Source of the DNA: Rossellomorea arthrocnemi
GTDB lineage: Bacteria > Bacillota > Bacilli > Bacillales > Bacillaceae_B
DNA length: 64,000 nt
Direction: 5' to 3'
Assembly (NCBI RefSeq): GCF_904424705.1
Contig: NZ_CAJGBF010000006.1
Span: 147,155-211,154 of the forward strand
Position numbers and translations under genes: made by a program. Below are positions 1 to 8,974 of the stretch, piece by piece. The first letter of the stretch is position 1; each line of letters opens with the position of its first letter. A model generated the notes under the pieces. That model searched no databases. It saw only the letters and a program-made list of their open reading frames with translations, and was not told the DNA's origin.

Positions 1-1
1 C

Positions 2-1006
2 CAGGTTGAACGGTCCCAGCAAGAGAAAGATCCCTCCTACCAGGACCTGTGGGATATCAGTACCGACGGCCCGGTAATCGCCGGACTATCACAAGGGCTC
101 GTTCCTCAAGGATTGACCTATTATAAGAAAAAAGACTGGCTCCTTACCATCGGCTACGTCGATGATGGGATCCGACCGGGTACCATTACCGTTACAGACC
201 GCAGAACGGGAGAACTAGTGAAGTCCATTGTCCTCTACAATACGGACGGCACTCCATATACCGGTCATGCAGGTGGCGTGACCGTCAGTCGTGATCACGG
301 CTGGGTCGCCTCCGAAAATCACTTATTCAGCTTCGATTTAAGCGACCTGGAACAAGCAGAAAACAACGGGGAAATTCAATTCACAAAACAGATTCCTATC
401 CCCGTCGAAGCGGCTTACACCGTTAACGATGAAGGCATCCTCTGGGTCGGGGAATTCTATGAGGCAAGTTCCTACCCGACCGATCCCTCTCATCATTTCG
501 AGAACCGGGACGGAGACATGCACTACGCCTGGATGATCGGATACGATCTAGAACGAAACAACGACATGCTAAGTAAAGAGCAGTGGAATGGCTCGCCTGA
601 CGTCAACGCCGTGCCGGATTACGTCCTCTCGACAACCGGAAAAGTCCAGGGAGCCATCATGCAGAAAGCAGCAAGAAATGGCGTCACACTCAGCACTTCC
701 TATGGCAGGGCAAACGACAGTGTACTGTACCGATATGAATACCCTTTAAAAGAAGATCCTCATGCCTATGCCACTGTAGAAGGAAAACAAGTTCCATTAT
801 GGTTCCTCGATGGTCACACGGCCAAACCACGCCAAAGCATCGAAGCCATCCCGATGCCTGAGGGAATAGTGGAAATACAAAAAGAGCTGTACGTCGTATT
901 CGAATCCGGCGCCAATAAATACCGGTATACTACCACCTACCCGATGGACCGGATGCTTAAGATTGATATGAAGAAGTTGATGAAGGATGATAAGGGGATA
1001 GAATAG
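2..1006 (+). CDS. Beta-propeller-like protein, 5'-truncated by window edge
   Basis: The reading frame is open from base 2, so the first TTG inside it (113) is not the true start and the gene begins upstream of the window. The visible 334 residues lack a signal peptide (lost with the N-terminus). They contain blade-like stretches such as VPQGLTYY, GGVTVSRDHGWVAS and YTVNDEGILWVGEFY, which alternate short beta motifs with Gly/Asp turns. That pattern suggests a beta-propeller or YncE-like secreted protein; I do not recognise a named family. A strong terminator follows 12 bases after the stop. No catalytic motif is visible and no function is proposed. Confidence 0.6.
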   Translation, partial: QVERSQQEKDPSYQDLWDISTDGPVIAGLSQGLVPQGLTYYKKKDWLLTIGYVDDGIRPGTITVTDRRTGELVKSIVLYNTDGTPYTGHAGGVTVSRDHGWVASENHLFSFDLSDLEQAENNGEIQFTKQIPIPVEAAYTVNDEGILWVGEFYEASSYPTDPSHHFENRDGDMHYAWMIGYDLERNNDMLSKEQWNGSPDVNAVPDYVLSTTGKVQGAIMQKAARNGVTLSTSYGRANDSVLYRYEYPLKEDPHAYATVEGKQVPLWFLDGHTAKPRQSIEAIPMPEGIVEIQKELYVVFESGANKYRYTTTYPMDRMLKIDMKKLMKDDKGIE

Positions 1007-1018
1007 CAATTTCACATC

Positions 1019-1058
1019 AAAAATGGCTTAGAGAATTTTCATCTCTAAGCCATTTTTC
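1019..1058 (+). terminator. Rho-independent terminator of the beta-propeller gene
   Basis: A 14-bp perfect stem (1021-1034 with 1042-1055) with a 7-base loop is followed by T-rich sequence. It is nearly symmetric, but no minus-strand gene ends here. Confidence 0.9.
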
Positions 1059-1139
1059 TATTTTCTTATGGCCCGAACGCACCACTTTTTTTGCAAGAAA
1101 AGTATTCCGCCCCAACTTTCCTGTCTTTATTAAATTTAT

Positions 1140-1811
1140 TTAAATAAATCTTTTTAAATATTCGCCAAATATTTTGTTCATCACTTTGGGTGTATTTTCT
1201 AAATACACATTGATTTGTTCGATGTTCGATTCGAATTTATCAGCATTTCTTTCATCTGTTGGAAAATCAGATATTCCTTTAATGATAATGCATTCAACAT
1301 CATTCTTCTTACAGATATACGCAATTGCACCCGCTTCTGTATCGGCTATTGTTATTCTGTTTTCTTTCAGTTCTAAATAGTCCTTCCACATCACTACGGC
1401 TTTATCAGCAGTGGCAATTGTTCCGGTGTAAAAATCATCTCCATATCTTGATAGATCAAGCTCAACTATAAAAGATGGTTTAATAAGAGGCTCGATTTCT
1501 TTGACTGTGCAATCATATTGAACGGCTTTATCGGGTACCAAAATATCCAAATTACTGTACTGATCATCTATTCCTGCACATGTTCCAGCAACGATTACTT
1601 TCGTTAAATTAAATATTGAAATCATATACTGATTCCCACCAACACCATTTACCTTTCTGACACCGGTACTGTAAAAAACAAGTTCAGTATCACTAATTGT
1701 TCTCATGAAATACTCGCCATACGGATAACCGAAACGTTCATTATCTTTTATGCCGAAATATTCCAATGTCGCTTCATATTCCCACTTCGTTGCGATACTT
1801 ATTCCGATCAT
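1140..1811 (-). CDS. Phosphorylase-superfamily nucleosidase-like protein
   Basis: The 223-residue protein looks like the PNP/UDP-phosphorylase fold, closest in style to MTA/SAH nucleosidases. The signs are VAGTCAGID (about residues 73-82), the substrate-binding acidic motif ADTEAGAIA (156-164, in place of the usual MEG/AEGAA) and the C-terminal catalytic-type KGISDFP (178-184). Length matches MTA/SAH nucleosidase (about 230). The GTxAG glycine motif that binds ribose or phosphate is present. It probably cleaves a purine or pyrimidine nucleoside, but it is clearly divergent from the housekeeping Pfs enzyme, so the substrate is unknown. A weak AGGATG Shine-Dalgarno precedes the ATG. It stands alone between small genes. 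Confidence 0.65.
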   Translation of the reverse strand: MIGISIATKWEYEATLEYFGIKDNERFGYPYGEYFMRTISDTELVFYSTGVRKVNGVGGNQYMISIFNLTKVIVAGTCAGIDDQYSNLDILVPDKAVQYDCTVKEIEPLIKPSFIVELDLSRYGDDFYTGTIATADKAVVMWKDYLELKENRITIADTEAGAIAYICKKNDVECIIIKGISDFPTDERNADKFESNIEQINVYLENTPKVMNKIFGEYLKRFI

Positions 1812-1853
1812 CGATTTATCATCATCCTACAAATATAATTTTTTCAAGTACAA

Positions 1854-2078
1854 TTACAATCTATGAAAACACCAAACAATAAGAAACATACTAGCAATTC
1901 CCCAAGCCGTTGCACTCACTACCCACCAAATTATGGACTTAGCTTTTGTTGAACTCTCCTCTGCTTCCGAATTTGCTTTTATATAAGCAAGCTTATTTTC
2001 CATACTTGATTTCATAGAAGTGAGGGCAATAAATCCGCTTATAATGAAACCAATTGTGATCCAGAGTAATAAGTGCAC
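1854..2078 (-). CDS. Small two-helix membrane protein
   Basis: This 74-residue protein has an N-terminal hydrophobic helix (about residues 3-22), a short charged Glu/Lys-rich linker and a second hydrophobic helix (about 50-70). It starts with GTG behind GAGG spaced 8 bases away. I do not recognise a family. It lies 42 bases upstream of the nucleosidase-like gene on the same strand and could be co-transcribed with it. Confidence 0.5.
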   Translation of the reverse strand: MHLLLWITIGFIISGFIALTSMKSSMENKLAYIKANSEAEESSTKAKSIIWWVVSATAWGIASMFLIVWCFHRL

Positions 2079-2235
2079 TTGATATACCTCATTTTGTTTG
2101 TGAATTAATTTTCTTACAATCTTATTTGTTCAATTATCCTTCCCTTTACTTGAACAAATGGCGGCTAGTGGTTCAGCATACGCACCTTCAAGAAAAGAGT
2201 TTTACTTCTTTTTACTTCAGAGCTATATCGTATAG

Positions 2236-2337
2236 CTAGTTAACTACATCACCCATTCGCCAAGCAATAATAGACAAACTAATTGCTATCACCGCTAAAC
2301 TTCCGACCTTAATTAGTTCTAATGTATTCTTCTCCAA
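2236..2337 (-). CDS. Possible 33-residue membrane peptide
   Basis: A TTG-initiated frame encodes 33 residues: a charged start (MEKNTLELIK), one hydrophobic helix and a short polar tail ending GDVVN. There is no convincing Shine-Dalgarno sequence, and a stop codon lies in frame a few codons upstream. The hydrophobic profile is gene-like, but this could be a chance frame in an otherwise empty 430-bp interval (2079-2508). Confidence 0.2.
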   Translation of the reverse strand: MEKNTLELIKVGSLAVIAISLSIIAWRMGDVVN

Positions 2338-2508
2338 AATATAAAAAATTAAATTGAACTTTTATTCCATTATTCTGCCTGTTAACCTAATATCCATTAT
2401 TTACAAGTTTATCACACAATTCTATACAAGCGGCTTATCTCCCCAAGAACAGGTTGCGAATCGTCAAGTCATTTTGCACCTCGCTTTTTGTTGTAAAATA
2501 ACTATGAC

Positions 2509-2901
2509 TTAATAACAACTTTTAATCATATGTTTTCTTTCTTCGGTATATTTCACTTCATACGCCCCTGTATCTTCACTGTAATAACTACATTCTTGCT
2601 GAATTTTCCCTGTCTCTCTCCATTGCACATACACATATTTTTCGTTAGGCTCATCTTTAAAAACAACATTAGCAAATGTGCCTTTCATTCTATTGGTATT
2701 TAACTTCATACTGTATTCTGCTTCAATTGATAGAATATCTTCTTCTGTATACCCATTGCCCCGCAAGTGTTCTTTTACTTGTTTTTCCATTATATAATCT
2801 CTTATAAAGTTTCCATGTAATGCATCATAAATAATCATTGGGACTCCAACAACTACGAAACAAATTAACACAATGATTATTGGCTTTATATATTTCTTCA
2901 A
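2509..2901 (-). CDS. DUF3139-type membrane-anchored protein
   Basis: The 130-residue protein has one N-terminal membrane anchor (about residues 6-26). The extracytoplasmic domain has the DUF3139 pattern: EKQVKEHLRGNGYTEEDI, then a long spacing to FKDEPNEKYVYVQW. Function of the family is not known. The start is TTG behind GAGGGGG with suitable spacing. The next gene upstream is another small membrane protein, 65 bp away on the same strand. Confidence 0.65.
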   Translation of the reverse strand: MKKYIKPIIIVLICFVVVGVPMIIYDALHGNFIRDYIMEKQVKEHLRGNGYTEEDILSIEAEYSMKLNTNRMKGTFANVVFKDEPNEKYVYVQWRETGKIQQECSYYSEDTGAYEVKYTEERKHMIKSCY

Positions 2902-2966
2902 AATACAACCCCCTCAACACCAATGCCACTTAAATCCATCATTGATCTTAAGCAATTGTTGAAAAG

Positions 2967-3224
2967 TCACTTGAAATTTTTCCGCTGATTAATTGCAACC
3001 AGATACACCATAATAGAAAACAAAATATTAGAGGATAATGCAATTGCAGACAACAGATTTTCCACATTAAATATGAGCCAAAATGTTATTGCTGCTAATA
3101 CACTAACGAATAACGGATACGTTATGTTTAATCGCTTATAAAATTTGTAGAAAATCAACGCAAAAACTATGACCAATATCAGCATTATTAAAATTTGAAA
3201 TATCAAAAGTGGATAAAACTCCAT
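2967..3224 (-). CDS. Small membrane protein of about three helices
   Basis: The 85-residue protein is almost wholly hydrophobic: about residues 5-28, 34-54 and 60-77. It ends in a basic tail (NQRKNFK), which predicts a cytoplasmic C-terminus. I recognise no family. A strong GGAGGAGAGGG Shine-Dalgarno sits ahead of the ATG. Immediately upstream is a perfect palindrome that overlaps the predicted -10 box, so expression is probably repressed by a small-molecule-responsive regulator encoded elsewhere. Confidence 0.55.
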   Translation of the reverse strand: MEFYPLLIFQILIMLILVIVFALIFYKFYKRLNITYPLFVSVLAAITFWLIFNVENLLSAIALSSNILFSIMVYLVAINQRKNFK

Positions 3225-3238
3225 AATCCCTCTCCTCC

Positions 3239-3277
3239 ATAAGTGTAATTTTACACTTATAGGGGTGATTTTATCAA
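3239..3277 (-). promoter_or_regulatory. Promoter with overlapping palindromic operator
   Basis: Reading on the minus strand, TTGATA (3272-3277) is followed by an 18-base spacer and TAAAAT (3248-3253). The -10 box lies inside a perfect inverted repeat at 3239-3260 (10-bp arms ATAAGTGTAA, 2-base centre). That placement is typical of a repressor site controlling the 85-residue membrane protein. Confidence 0.6.
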
Positions 3278-3506
3278 TAAGTTAATTCCATCATTTTCAA
3301 AAAAAGGTTCTTACGGTACTCTACGCCGCAGCTCAATCTTAAAACAGTTGTTCTTTTTCATTAACACAACATATGATAAAATGTTATTGTAATTTTTAGA
3401 ATAATCAAACGCTCATTGTTCCATTAACGAGCGATATACATCACGTCCAAATGAAGTTTGCGCAAAGGATTGTATATTAAAGGAATTAAATCGGAGGGAA
3501 TAGAAA

Positions 3507-3995
3507 ATGGATGTAAGGACGTTTTTATTACAGCAATGGGCAAGCTGCTTAGATCAAGAAGACTGGTTTCCCCCACTTGAAAAAGTTCTGGAGGATATCA
3601 CCTTAGAACATGCCATTTGGAAACCAGCTGAAGGGGCACATTCCATTTGGGAATTAGTGTGTCATTTGCTTTTCTTTGAAAAACGAATTCTGTTACGATT
3701 TCTTGGTGAAACAGTAAATGAACCACAGGCAGAAAATAATGACGCTACCTATCTATTACCAACTGAAACATCTCAAAATTGGCAGAAAACAAAACAAGAA
3801 TACTTTACTGTTCATCGTGAACTAGAAAAAATCCTGGCAACATCAGAACTAGATGATTTATATAGAGAAATCCCTGAAGACAATCCATTAATGATTGAAC
3901 TGAAGAGTCTAGCCATGCACGACGCCTATCATATTGGACAAATTGTATTCCTCAGTAAAATGCAAGGAGTATGGGCAGCACAACGAAGTTTTTAA
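3507..3995 (+). CDS. DinB-family protein
   Basis: The 162-residue protein matches the DinB/YfiT four-helix-bundle pattern: a tryptophan-containing N-terminal helix (DWFPPLEKVL), HSIWELVCHLLFFEKRIL around residues 48-65, and the C-terminal MHDAYHIGQIVFLSKMQG. His residues in the first and last motifs (H48, H56, H138, H142 region) are the usual divalent-metal ligands. The family includes thiol transferases and enzymes of unknown reaction, and the substrate cannot be told here. An AGGGA-type Shine-Dalgarno (CGGAGGGA) precedes the ATG. A second DinB-family gene is at 38467-39003, divergent in sequence. Confidence 0.85.
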   Translation: MDVRTFLLQQWASCLDQEDWFPPLEKVLEDITLEHAIWKPAEGAHSIWELVCHLLFFEKRILLRFLGETVNEPQAENNDATYLLPTETSQNWQKTKQEYFTVHRELEKILATSELDDLYREIPEDNPLMIELKSLAMHDAYHIGQIVFLSKMQGVWAAQRSF

Positions 3996-4008
3996 AATTG
4001 GCAACCCT

Positions 4009-4086
4009 GGGACGGCTCTCACTTTACTTTTTGTGGTGAATTCGGAGAGATGGTCGAAAGGAAAAGTTAGAGACAGAACCGTTCCC
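4009..4086. repeat. REP-like imperfect inverted pair
   Basis: GGGACGGCTCTC (4009-4020) faces GAACCGTTCCC (4076-4086), with CACTTTACTTTT just inside the left arm. The same layout recurs inverted at 9401-9454, so this is a dispersed palindromic element. Confidence 0.5.
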
Positions 4087-4104
4087 TCTCTACCCCAAAA
4101 GGGT

Positions 4105-4405
4105 TTTAGCCTAAGAAAAATCCGAAAGGTGATTCAAAATTCTTTAATGAAAATCGAATTCGTTCGGATTAATTATTGTTTGTTAAAAGCACATAAAATG
4201 TATTCTACAGGTTCTAGCTGTTGATTGGAGTGCAAGACGAAGACTCCTACGGGAAAAGCGGAATAGGTAAGACCCCGCAGGAGCGTCAGCGACGAGGAGG
4301 CTTACCTTCCGCCCGAGGAAAGCGAAGTCTTGCACGGAAATCAACAGCGGTGTTAAAGGGAATTCTAACATGCTACCTTTTATCCTGATTGTTCGTCTTT
4401 AGCCT
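4105..4405. repeat. MITE-like dispersed repeat, family C, copy 1
   Basis: About 300 bp that match the reverse complement of 46270-46558. Shared blocks include CTAAGAAAAATCCGAA, GGAGTGCAAGACGAAGACTCC, GGGAAAAGCGGAATAGG, CGCCCGAGGAAAGCGAAGTC and ATTGTTCGTCTTTAG. This copy carries a longer centre (ACCCCGCAGGAGCGTC, 4273-4288) and degraded ends. It fills most of the gap between the DinB gene and putR. Confidence 0.7.
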
Positions 4406-4450
4406 ATTCTTTTAAGAAGTTATTGTTGAAGCACCAAACTTTCACCTGGA

Positions 4451-5722
4451 TTAAATCCCCTTCAAAGCATCCTTATACCGCTGATAATAAGCCTCCACAT
4501 TATTCAACAACAACAACTCCGTATACAAATACACCTTCATATTAAAATCATTAAAATCAATCGCAGTCAATTCCTGTATCTTCTTAATCCGATAATTCAA
4601 CGTATTCGGGTGGATAAACAGTTCATTCGCAGTCTGTTTCCCCTTCCCATCATTCGCCAAATACACTTCAAGTGTCTTCAGGAGATCTGTCTGTTTCTTC
4701 ACATCATTTTGGATCAATGACAACAAATCATCACTGTAATAATCTTTTGACGTATTTTTCTCATATAGGGTCGGCAAGTACCGGTAAATACCCAGTTGAG
4801 CAAATTCCCGGGGCATGGATTCAGGACGCGGACTGATGAAGTTAGCGGTCTCAATAACTTCTGACGCTTCCAAGAAGCTTTTTCTCATTTGATATAACGT
4901 GGTGTATTCCTTCCCGATCCCGATGAGGAAGTTGTAGAATTCTTCTTCCCCTGTTTGTTCTTTCACCTTTTCGACGAGATTTCTTGCTAATTCCAGGGAA
5001 GAAGCCGGTGTGTCTGCTTTGCCGTAGAGAACGAGGATGACCTGGTATTCTGTTCGCAGTGAATAAATCTTTGTGTTGAAGCTGGTTTCCTGGACGAGCT
5101 TCTCCAGTTGGTCGAGCATAGGCTTATAGTCCGACGATGCGATCGAGTACACCGCTACCGTGAATCGTTCCGGCAGGGTCAGCTTGACGAGGGATGCATC
5201 ATGGCGGAGCTGGCTTTCACTTCCGTACTCGTGCTGCAGAAGATGCCACAGTACTTCTTCTTTTCTGTCCTTTTTGATATTGACCTTTGCGTACATATCA
5301 TTGATCAGGTTTCCAAGATGTGCGGAGATTTCTTCAAGGAACGCGAGCTCTTCATTTTCGAGAAGGCGGTTGGATTCCTGAACCCAGATGTATCCCATCG
5401 TGTTCCCCAGGTATTTTGCGGCAATGACGACGCGCTGGTGAAATCCGAGCTCTTCCATCGCCTGCACCCGGATCGGATCCGTATGTTTTTCGAGCTGGTG
5501 GACGATGCCCTCTTTTTTCAGTCGGTCGATGATGAAGACCGGACATTTTTTCGTGAGGATCGTCTTTAGCTGTGTTTGATCGAACTTATTAGAAGAGGAA
5601 CTGTATGAAATCAGTTCGAAATTTTTGTTTTCGATGATAACGGGATTGCCCAGTTTTGAGCTGATCAATTCCGTTGCTTTATGAATGTCTTCTGTTTGGA
5701 GGATGATCTCAATAGCTTCCAT
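4451..5722 (-). CDS. putR: PucR-family activator of proline utilisation, PutR-like
   Basis: The 423-residue protein has the PucR layout: an N-terminal sensory region (IIENKNFELISYSSSS), a GGDEF-like/CdaR middle domain and a C-terminal PucR helix-turn-helix (TANELFIHPNTLNYRIKKIQ, about residues 361-380). It lies directly downstream of the proline dehydrogenase and P5C dehydrogenase genes on the same strand, as a put regulator would. B. subtilis PutR senses proline and activates putBCP; I infer the same role here. A terminator after pruA (5788-5818) separates it, so it may be expressed from its own promoter. No proline permease gene lies beside it. Confidence 0.8.
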   Translation of the reverse strand: MEAIEIILQTEDIHKATELISSKLGNPVIIENKNFELISYSSSSNKFDQTQLKTILTKKCPVFIIDRLKKEGIVHQLEKHTDPIRVQAMEELGFHQRVVIAAKYLGNTMGYIWVQESNRLLENEELAFLEEISAHLGNLINDMYAKVNIKKDRKEEVLWHLLQHEYGSESQLRHDASLVKLTLPERFTVAVYSIASSDYKPMLDQLEKLVQETSFNTKIYSLRTEYQVILVLYGKADTPASSLELARNLVEKVKEQTGEEEFYNFLIGIGKEYTTLYQMRKSFLEASEVIETANFISPRPESMPREFAQLGIYRYLPTLYEKNTSKDYYSDDLLSLIQNDVKKQTDLLKTLEVYLANDGKGKQTANELFIHPNTLNYRIKKIQELTAIDFNDFNMKVYLYTELLLLNNVEAYYQRYKDALKGI

Positions 5723-5787
5723 AGGAATCTTACCTTTCCACGAATGATTGTGATTCCTATTATAGCGTTAAATCCCCCAATAAAAAA

Positions 5788-5818
5788 TGAAAAGCTCCCC
5801 CGTGTCGGGAGAGCCTTT
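5788..5818 (-). terminator. Terminator after the P5C dehydrogenase gene
   Basis: An 8-bp GC-rich stem (5795-5802 with 5806-5813, one wobble pair) extended by AAAG/CTTT, followed on the minus strand by CTTTTCATTTTTTATT. Confidence 0.8.
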
Positions 5819-5828
5819 CGTCTTCGAT

Positions 5829-7460
5829 TTATTCTTCATCCATAAACGGATAGGTAATGTCTGTTGTTGGCGCAAAGTTTTCTTTGATGATACGAGGACT
5901 GGTCCAACGAATCATGTTGAAAATAGAGCCTGCTTTATCGTTTGTTCCAGAACCGCGGGAACCGCCGAATGGTTGTTGGTTGATCACGGCACCAGTTGGT
6001 TTATCGTTGATGTAGAAGTTTCCAGCTGCACCGGAAAGACGTCGTTCCAAGTGCATGATGGCTTCACGATCCTGTGCAAAGATTGCACCGGTTAATGCAT
6101 ACATAGACGCTGTATCCACTGATGTCAGGGTATCTTCTAATGTATCATTTTCATATACATAAATCGTTAATACCGGTCCAAAAATTTCTTCAGTCATCGT
6201 TTTGAAGTTTGGATTCGTTGTCACGATGACGGTCGGCTGAACGAAGTATCCAACAGAATCATCATACGTACCACCGGCAATGATTTCAGCTTCTTCAGAA
6301 TCAGCTGCATAGTCGATGTAGCTTGTGATGGAATCAAAGGCAGCTTTATCAATGACCGCACCCATGAAGTTCCTGAAGTCACGGACATCCCCTACTTTAA
6401 GCTTAGCCGTTTCTTCCACTACACCATTTTTCACTTCTTCCCACATGCTTGCAGGGATGTAGGCACGAGAAGCTGCTGAACATTTTTGACCTTGGTATTC
6501 AAATGCACCACGTACAAGTGCAGCGACTACTTTATCTGCTTGTGCCGTTTCGTGAGCGAAGACAAAGTCTTTACCGCCTGTTTCCCCAACTAGACGAGGA
6601 TATGATTTATAGTTAGTGATGTTTTCCCCTACTGTCTTCCAAATCGTCTGGAACACGCTTGTTGATCCAGTGAAGTGGAATCCTGACATGCGTGGGTCTG
6701 TTAATACAACTTCTGACACTTGTGAACCACGGGATGGAACGAAGTTGATAACACCCTTAGGCAGTCCGGCTTCTTCCAGGATACGCATGAAGTAGTAGTT
6801 TGATAGGATAGCCGTTGTTGCCGGTTTCCATACAACTACGTTCCCCATGATCGCAGGAGCTGACGGAAGGTTTCCACCAATCGCTGTGAAGTTAAATGGT
6901 GAGATTGCTAGTACGAAACCATCCAACGCACGGTATTCCAAGCGATTCCAGATGTTCTTCATGCTGTCGGGCTGCATTTGATAGATTTGATTCGCATAAT
7001 CAACGCCAAAGCGTAAGAAATCGGCTAATTCTTGGGCAGCATCAATTTCCGTTTGATACGCTGTTTTGGATTGTCCTAACATCGTTGCTGCATTGATGAC
7101 GTCACGATATGGTCCAGAGATTAAATCAGCCGCTTTCAAGAAGATGGACGCTCTGTGCTGCCATGGCATATTGGACCAAGATTCCTTCGCAGCCATTGCC
7201 GCTTCTACAGCATCGCGAAGCTCTTTTTCTCCAGCTTGTGAGAAGTTAGCCAGCACGTGTTTGTGATCATGTGGCATCACGACTTGCTTCACTGTATCTG
7301 TCTTAATCTTTTCGCCATTGATGATGACCGGGATTTCAACCTCGATACCAGATTGGCGTTTTAATTCAGCTTTTAACGTTTCTCTTTCTTTCGTACCTGG
7401 GACATATGTATTACCAGGCTCATTTGTAGGTGTTGGGATGTTATAAACTCCGTTACTCAT
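5829..7460 (-). CDS. pruA: 1-Pyrroline-5-carboxylate dehydrogenase, ALDH4-like
   Basis: This enzyme oxidises glutamate-gamma-semialdehyde to glutamate with NAD+, the second step of proline breakdown. The aldehyde dehydrogenase motifs are intact: PFNFTAIGGN, GETGGK with the general-base Glu, and the nucleophile Cys in YQGQKCSAASR (Cys327 from the chosen start). The N-terminal extension and block order resemble the eukaryotic ALDH4A1 type (about 543 residues) more than the 515-residue RocA/PutC of B. subtilis. The frame can start at a GTG (7469), but the AAAGGA site is only 2 bases from it; the ATG at 7460 is a better fit. It follows putB by 39 bp. Confidence 0.93.
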   Translation of the reverse strand: MSNGVYNIPTPTNEPGNTYVPGTKERETLKAELKRQSGIEVEIPVIINGEKIKTDTVKQVVMPHDHKHVLANFSQAGEKELRDAVEAAMAAKESWSNMPWQHRASIFLKAADLISGPYRDVINAATMLGQSKTAYQTEIDAAQELADFLRFGVDYANQIYQMQPDSMKNIWNRLEYRALDGFVLAISPFNFTAIGGNLPSAPAIMGNVVVWKPATTAILSNYYFMRILEEAGLPKGVINFVPSRGSQVSEVVLTDPRMSGFHFTGSTSVFQTIWKTVGENITNYKSYPRLVGETGGKDFVFAHETAQADKVVAALVRGAFEYQGQKCSAASRAYIPASMWEEVKNGVVEETAKLKVGDVRDFRNFMGAVIDKAAFDSITSYIDYAADSEEAEIIAGGTYDDSVGYFVQPTVIVTTNPNFKTMTEEIFGPVLTIYVYENDTLEDTLTSVDTASMYALTGAIFAQDREAIMHLERRLSGAAGNFYINDKPTGAVINQQPFGGSRGSGTNDKAGSIFNMIRWTSPRIIKENFAPTTDITYPFMDEE

Positions 7461-7499
7461 TTTCTTCACATTCCTTTCTGATTACATTCTGTCTGGATG

Positions 7500-8417
7500 T
7501 TACTTGCTGAAGATTCCCTTTAATGCAAATGCAATGTTTGCCGGCCTTTCCGCCAGCCGTCTCATGAAATACCCATACCAGTCCTCGCCATATGGCAGAT
7601 AAATGCGAACGGTATATCCTTTTTTCACTAAGTCGGACTGCAATTGGTTCCTCATGCCATACAGCATTTGAAACTCGAAGCGGTCATTCGGGATATTGTG
7701 TTCTTTCACTAATTCGATGGTATAATCGATGATCGCTTCATCATGGCTTGCGACTGCTGTATAATGCCCGTTCAACAGTTGCTTCTTAATGAGATGCTTG
7801 AGATTCTCATCCACCCTTTTCTTATCCGGGAACGCCACTTTACTCGATTCATTATATGCACCCTTCACAAGCCTCAAATAAGGGGAGTACGGATGGAGAT
7901 CATCTACCTCCTTCTCTGATTCATAGAGATAGGATTGAATCACCGTTCCCACATTGTCGTACTTCTGACGGAGCTTTTTGTAAATGTCAAGGATAGCATG
8001 GCACCTCGAGGAATCCTCCATATCGAGTGTCACCGTGATTCCGCTTTCTTTTGCCTTGGACAGAATCAACTCCATGTTTTCCATGACAAGATCTTGACTG
8101 ATATCCAATCCCAGGGAAGTCAGTTTAACAGAAACTTCAGTGTCCAGCCCATGATAGGCAATGGCACTGATACTCTGAATACACCGCTGGACATGCTCGG
8201 CCGCCACCTCTGTGGAATCGACGAACTCACCAAGATGATCGACTGTGACCTGGAATCCCTCCTCGTTCAATTGCGTAATCAATGGAATCGCTTGTGAAAA
8301 GGTTTCTCCACCCACAAGCTTGTTAGCGCCAAATATTGATCCCCACCGTTTGGCCATTTTATCCAACGCCTTATTGTGGGAAAGAAACAAGAAAAAACGC
8401 TTACTTATTGCTTCCAA
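7500..8417 (-). CDS. putB: Proline dehydrogenase
   Basis: The 305-residue protein is a monofunctional FAD-dependent proline dehydrogenase that oxidises proline to P5C and feeds electrons to the membrane quinone pool. The TIM-barrel signatures are visible: LRLVKGAYNE for the flavin/substrate pocket, RFEFQMLYGMRNQL, and the C-terminal YLPYGEDWYGYFMRRLAERPAN, whose paired arginines bind the proline carboxylate. Size matches Bacillus PutB/FadM. The start is TTG, 8 bases after a full AGGAGGTG. It heads the putB-pruA operon, with a promoter at 8493-8522. Confidence 0.95.
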   Translation of the reverse strand: MEAISKRFFLFLSHNKALDKMAKRWGSIFGANKLVGGETFSQAIPLITQLNEEGFQVTVDHLGEFVDSTEVAAEHVQRCIQSISAIAYHGLDTEVSVKLTSLGLDISQDLVMENMELILSKAKESGITVTLDMEDSSRCHAILDIYKKLRQKYDNVGTVIQSYLYESEKEVDDLHPYSPYLRLVKGAYNESSKVAFPDKKRVDENLKHLIKKQLLNGHYTAVASHDEAIIDYTIELVKEHNIPNDRFEFQMLYGMRNQLQSDLVKKGYTVRIYLPYGEDWYGYFMRRLAERPANIAFALKGIFSK

Positions 8418-8492
8418 GATTACAACACCTCCTTATAGTGACTGTTACCTCAAGTATTGGGTGATTAAACGAAGAATGTAAATCTTAAGAAA

Positions 8493-8522
8493 ATTATACC
8501 GGGAATAGTGGCTTTGAAACAA
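8493..8522 (-). promoter_or_regulatory. Predicted sigma-A promoter of putB-pruA
   Basis: On the minus strand TTGTTT (8517-8522), an 18-base spacer and TATAAT (8493-8498). The weak -35 box fits a promoter that needs an activator such as PutR. Confidence 0.6.
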
Positions 8523-8647
8523 CGTGCTCGGGACACAAATATTTGTGGGTTGAGTTATGGTGGAAGCACAAAAGGGGAGTGAATTAATTGAAACTTTCTG
8601 TTATCGGTTTCCGTCTAATTAATAAACATAAGCAAAGGAGCGTTAAA

Positions 8648-8812
8648 ATGGAAAGTAAAAAGGGCATGATTCCTTCCATCATCTTCGGTTCTATTATTTT
8701 ATTGTCTATTCTGGCATTGACCTTCTTTATTTTGAATGGAGAATCCTTTCTTGAGGGAATGAAAGACGGATTCACGGACGAGGGGTATCCAGTCAATATA
8801 GATAAGAATTAG
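8648..8812 (+). CDS. Small single-helix membrane protein
   Basis: From the ATG at 8648 (AAAGGAGCG upstream) the product is 54 residues: a short basic start, one hydrophobic helix (about residues 7-28) and an acidic tail ending NIDKN. The frame can be extended to a TTG at 8588, which also has a GGGGAG site. I prefer the ATG because it places the helix near the N-terminus. Family not recognised. It is transcribed divergently from putB. Confidence 0.5.
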   Translation: MESKKGMIPSIIFGSIILLSILALTFFILNGESFLEGMKDGFTDEGYPVNIDKN

Positions 8813-8974
8813 ATGCTCAATGTAGGAAAAAGGAAAAATTACTTTCTCCTACATATGCGCAAAGCCAATTTAATAATCTCAAAATTAAAGAGGAAGATCA
8901 CTCAACCTTTTTCTTGTGAACTCCTCCCAGAGAGTAGTCGAAAAGTAGAGCCGGAATATTACCCAGTATTTACC

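Noticed and set aside
5108..5569. 153-codon plus-strand frame inside putR
   Set aside because: Antisense to a well-supported PucR-family gene; composition follows the shadow of that gene.
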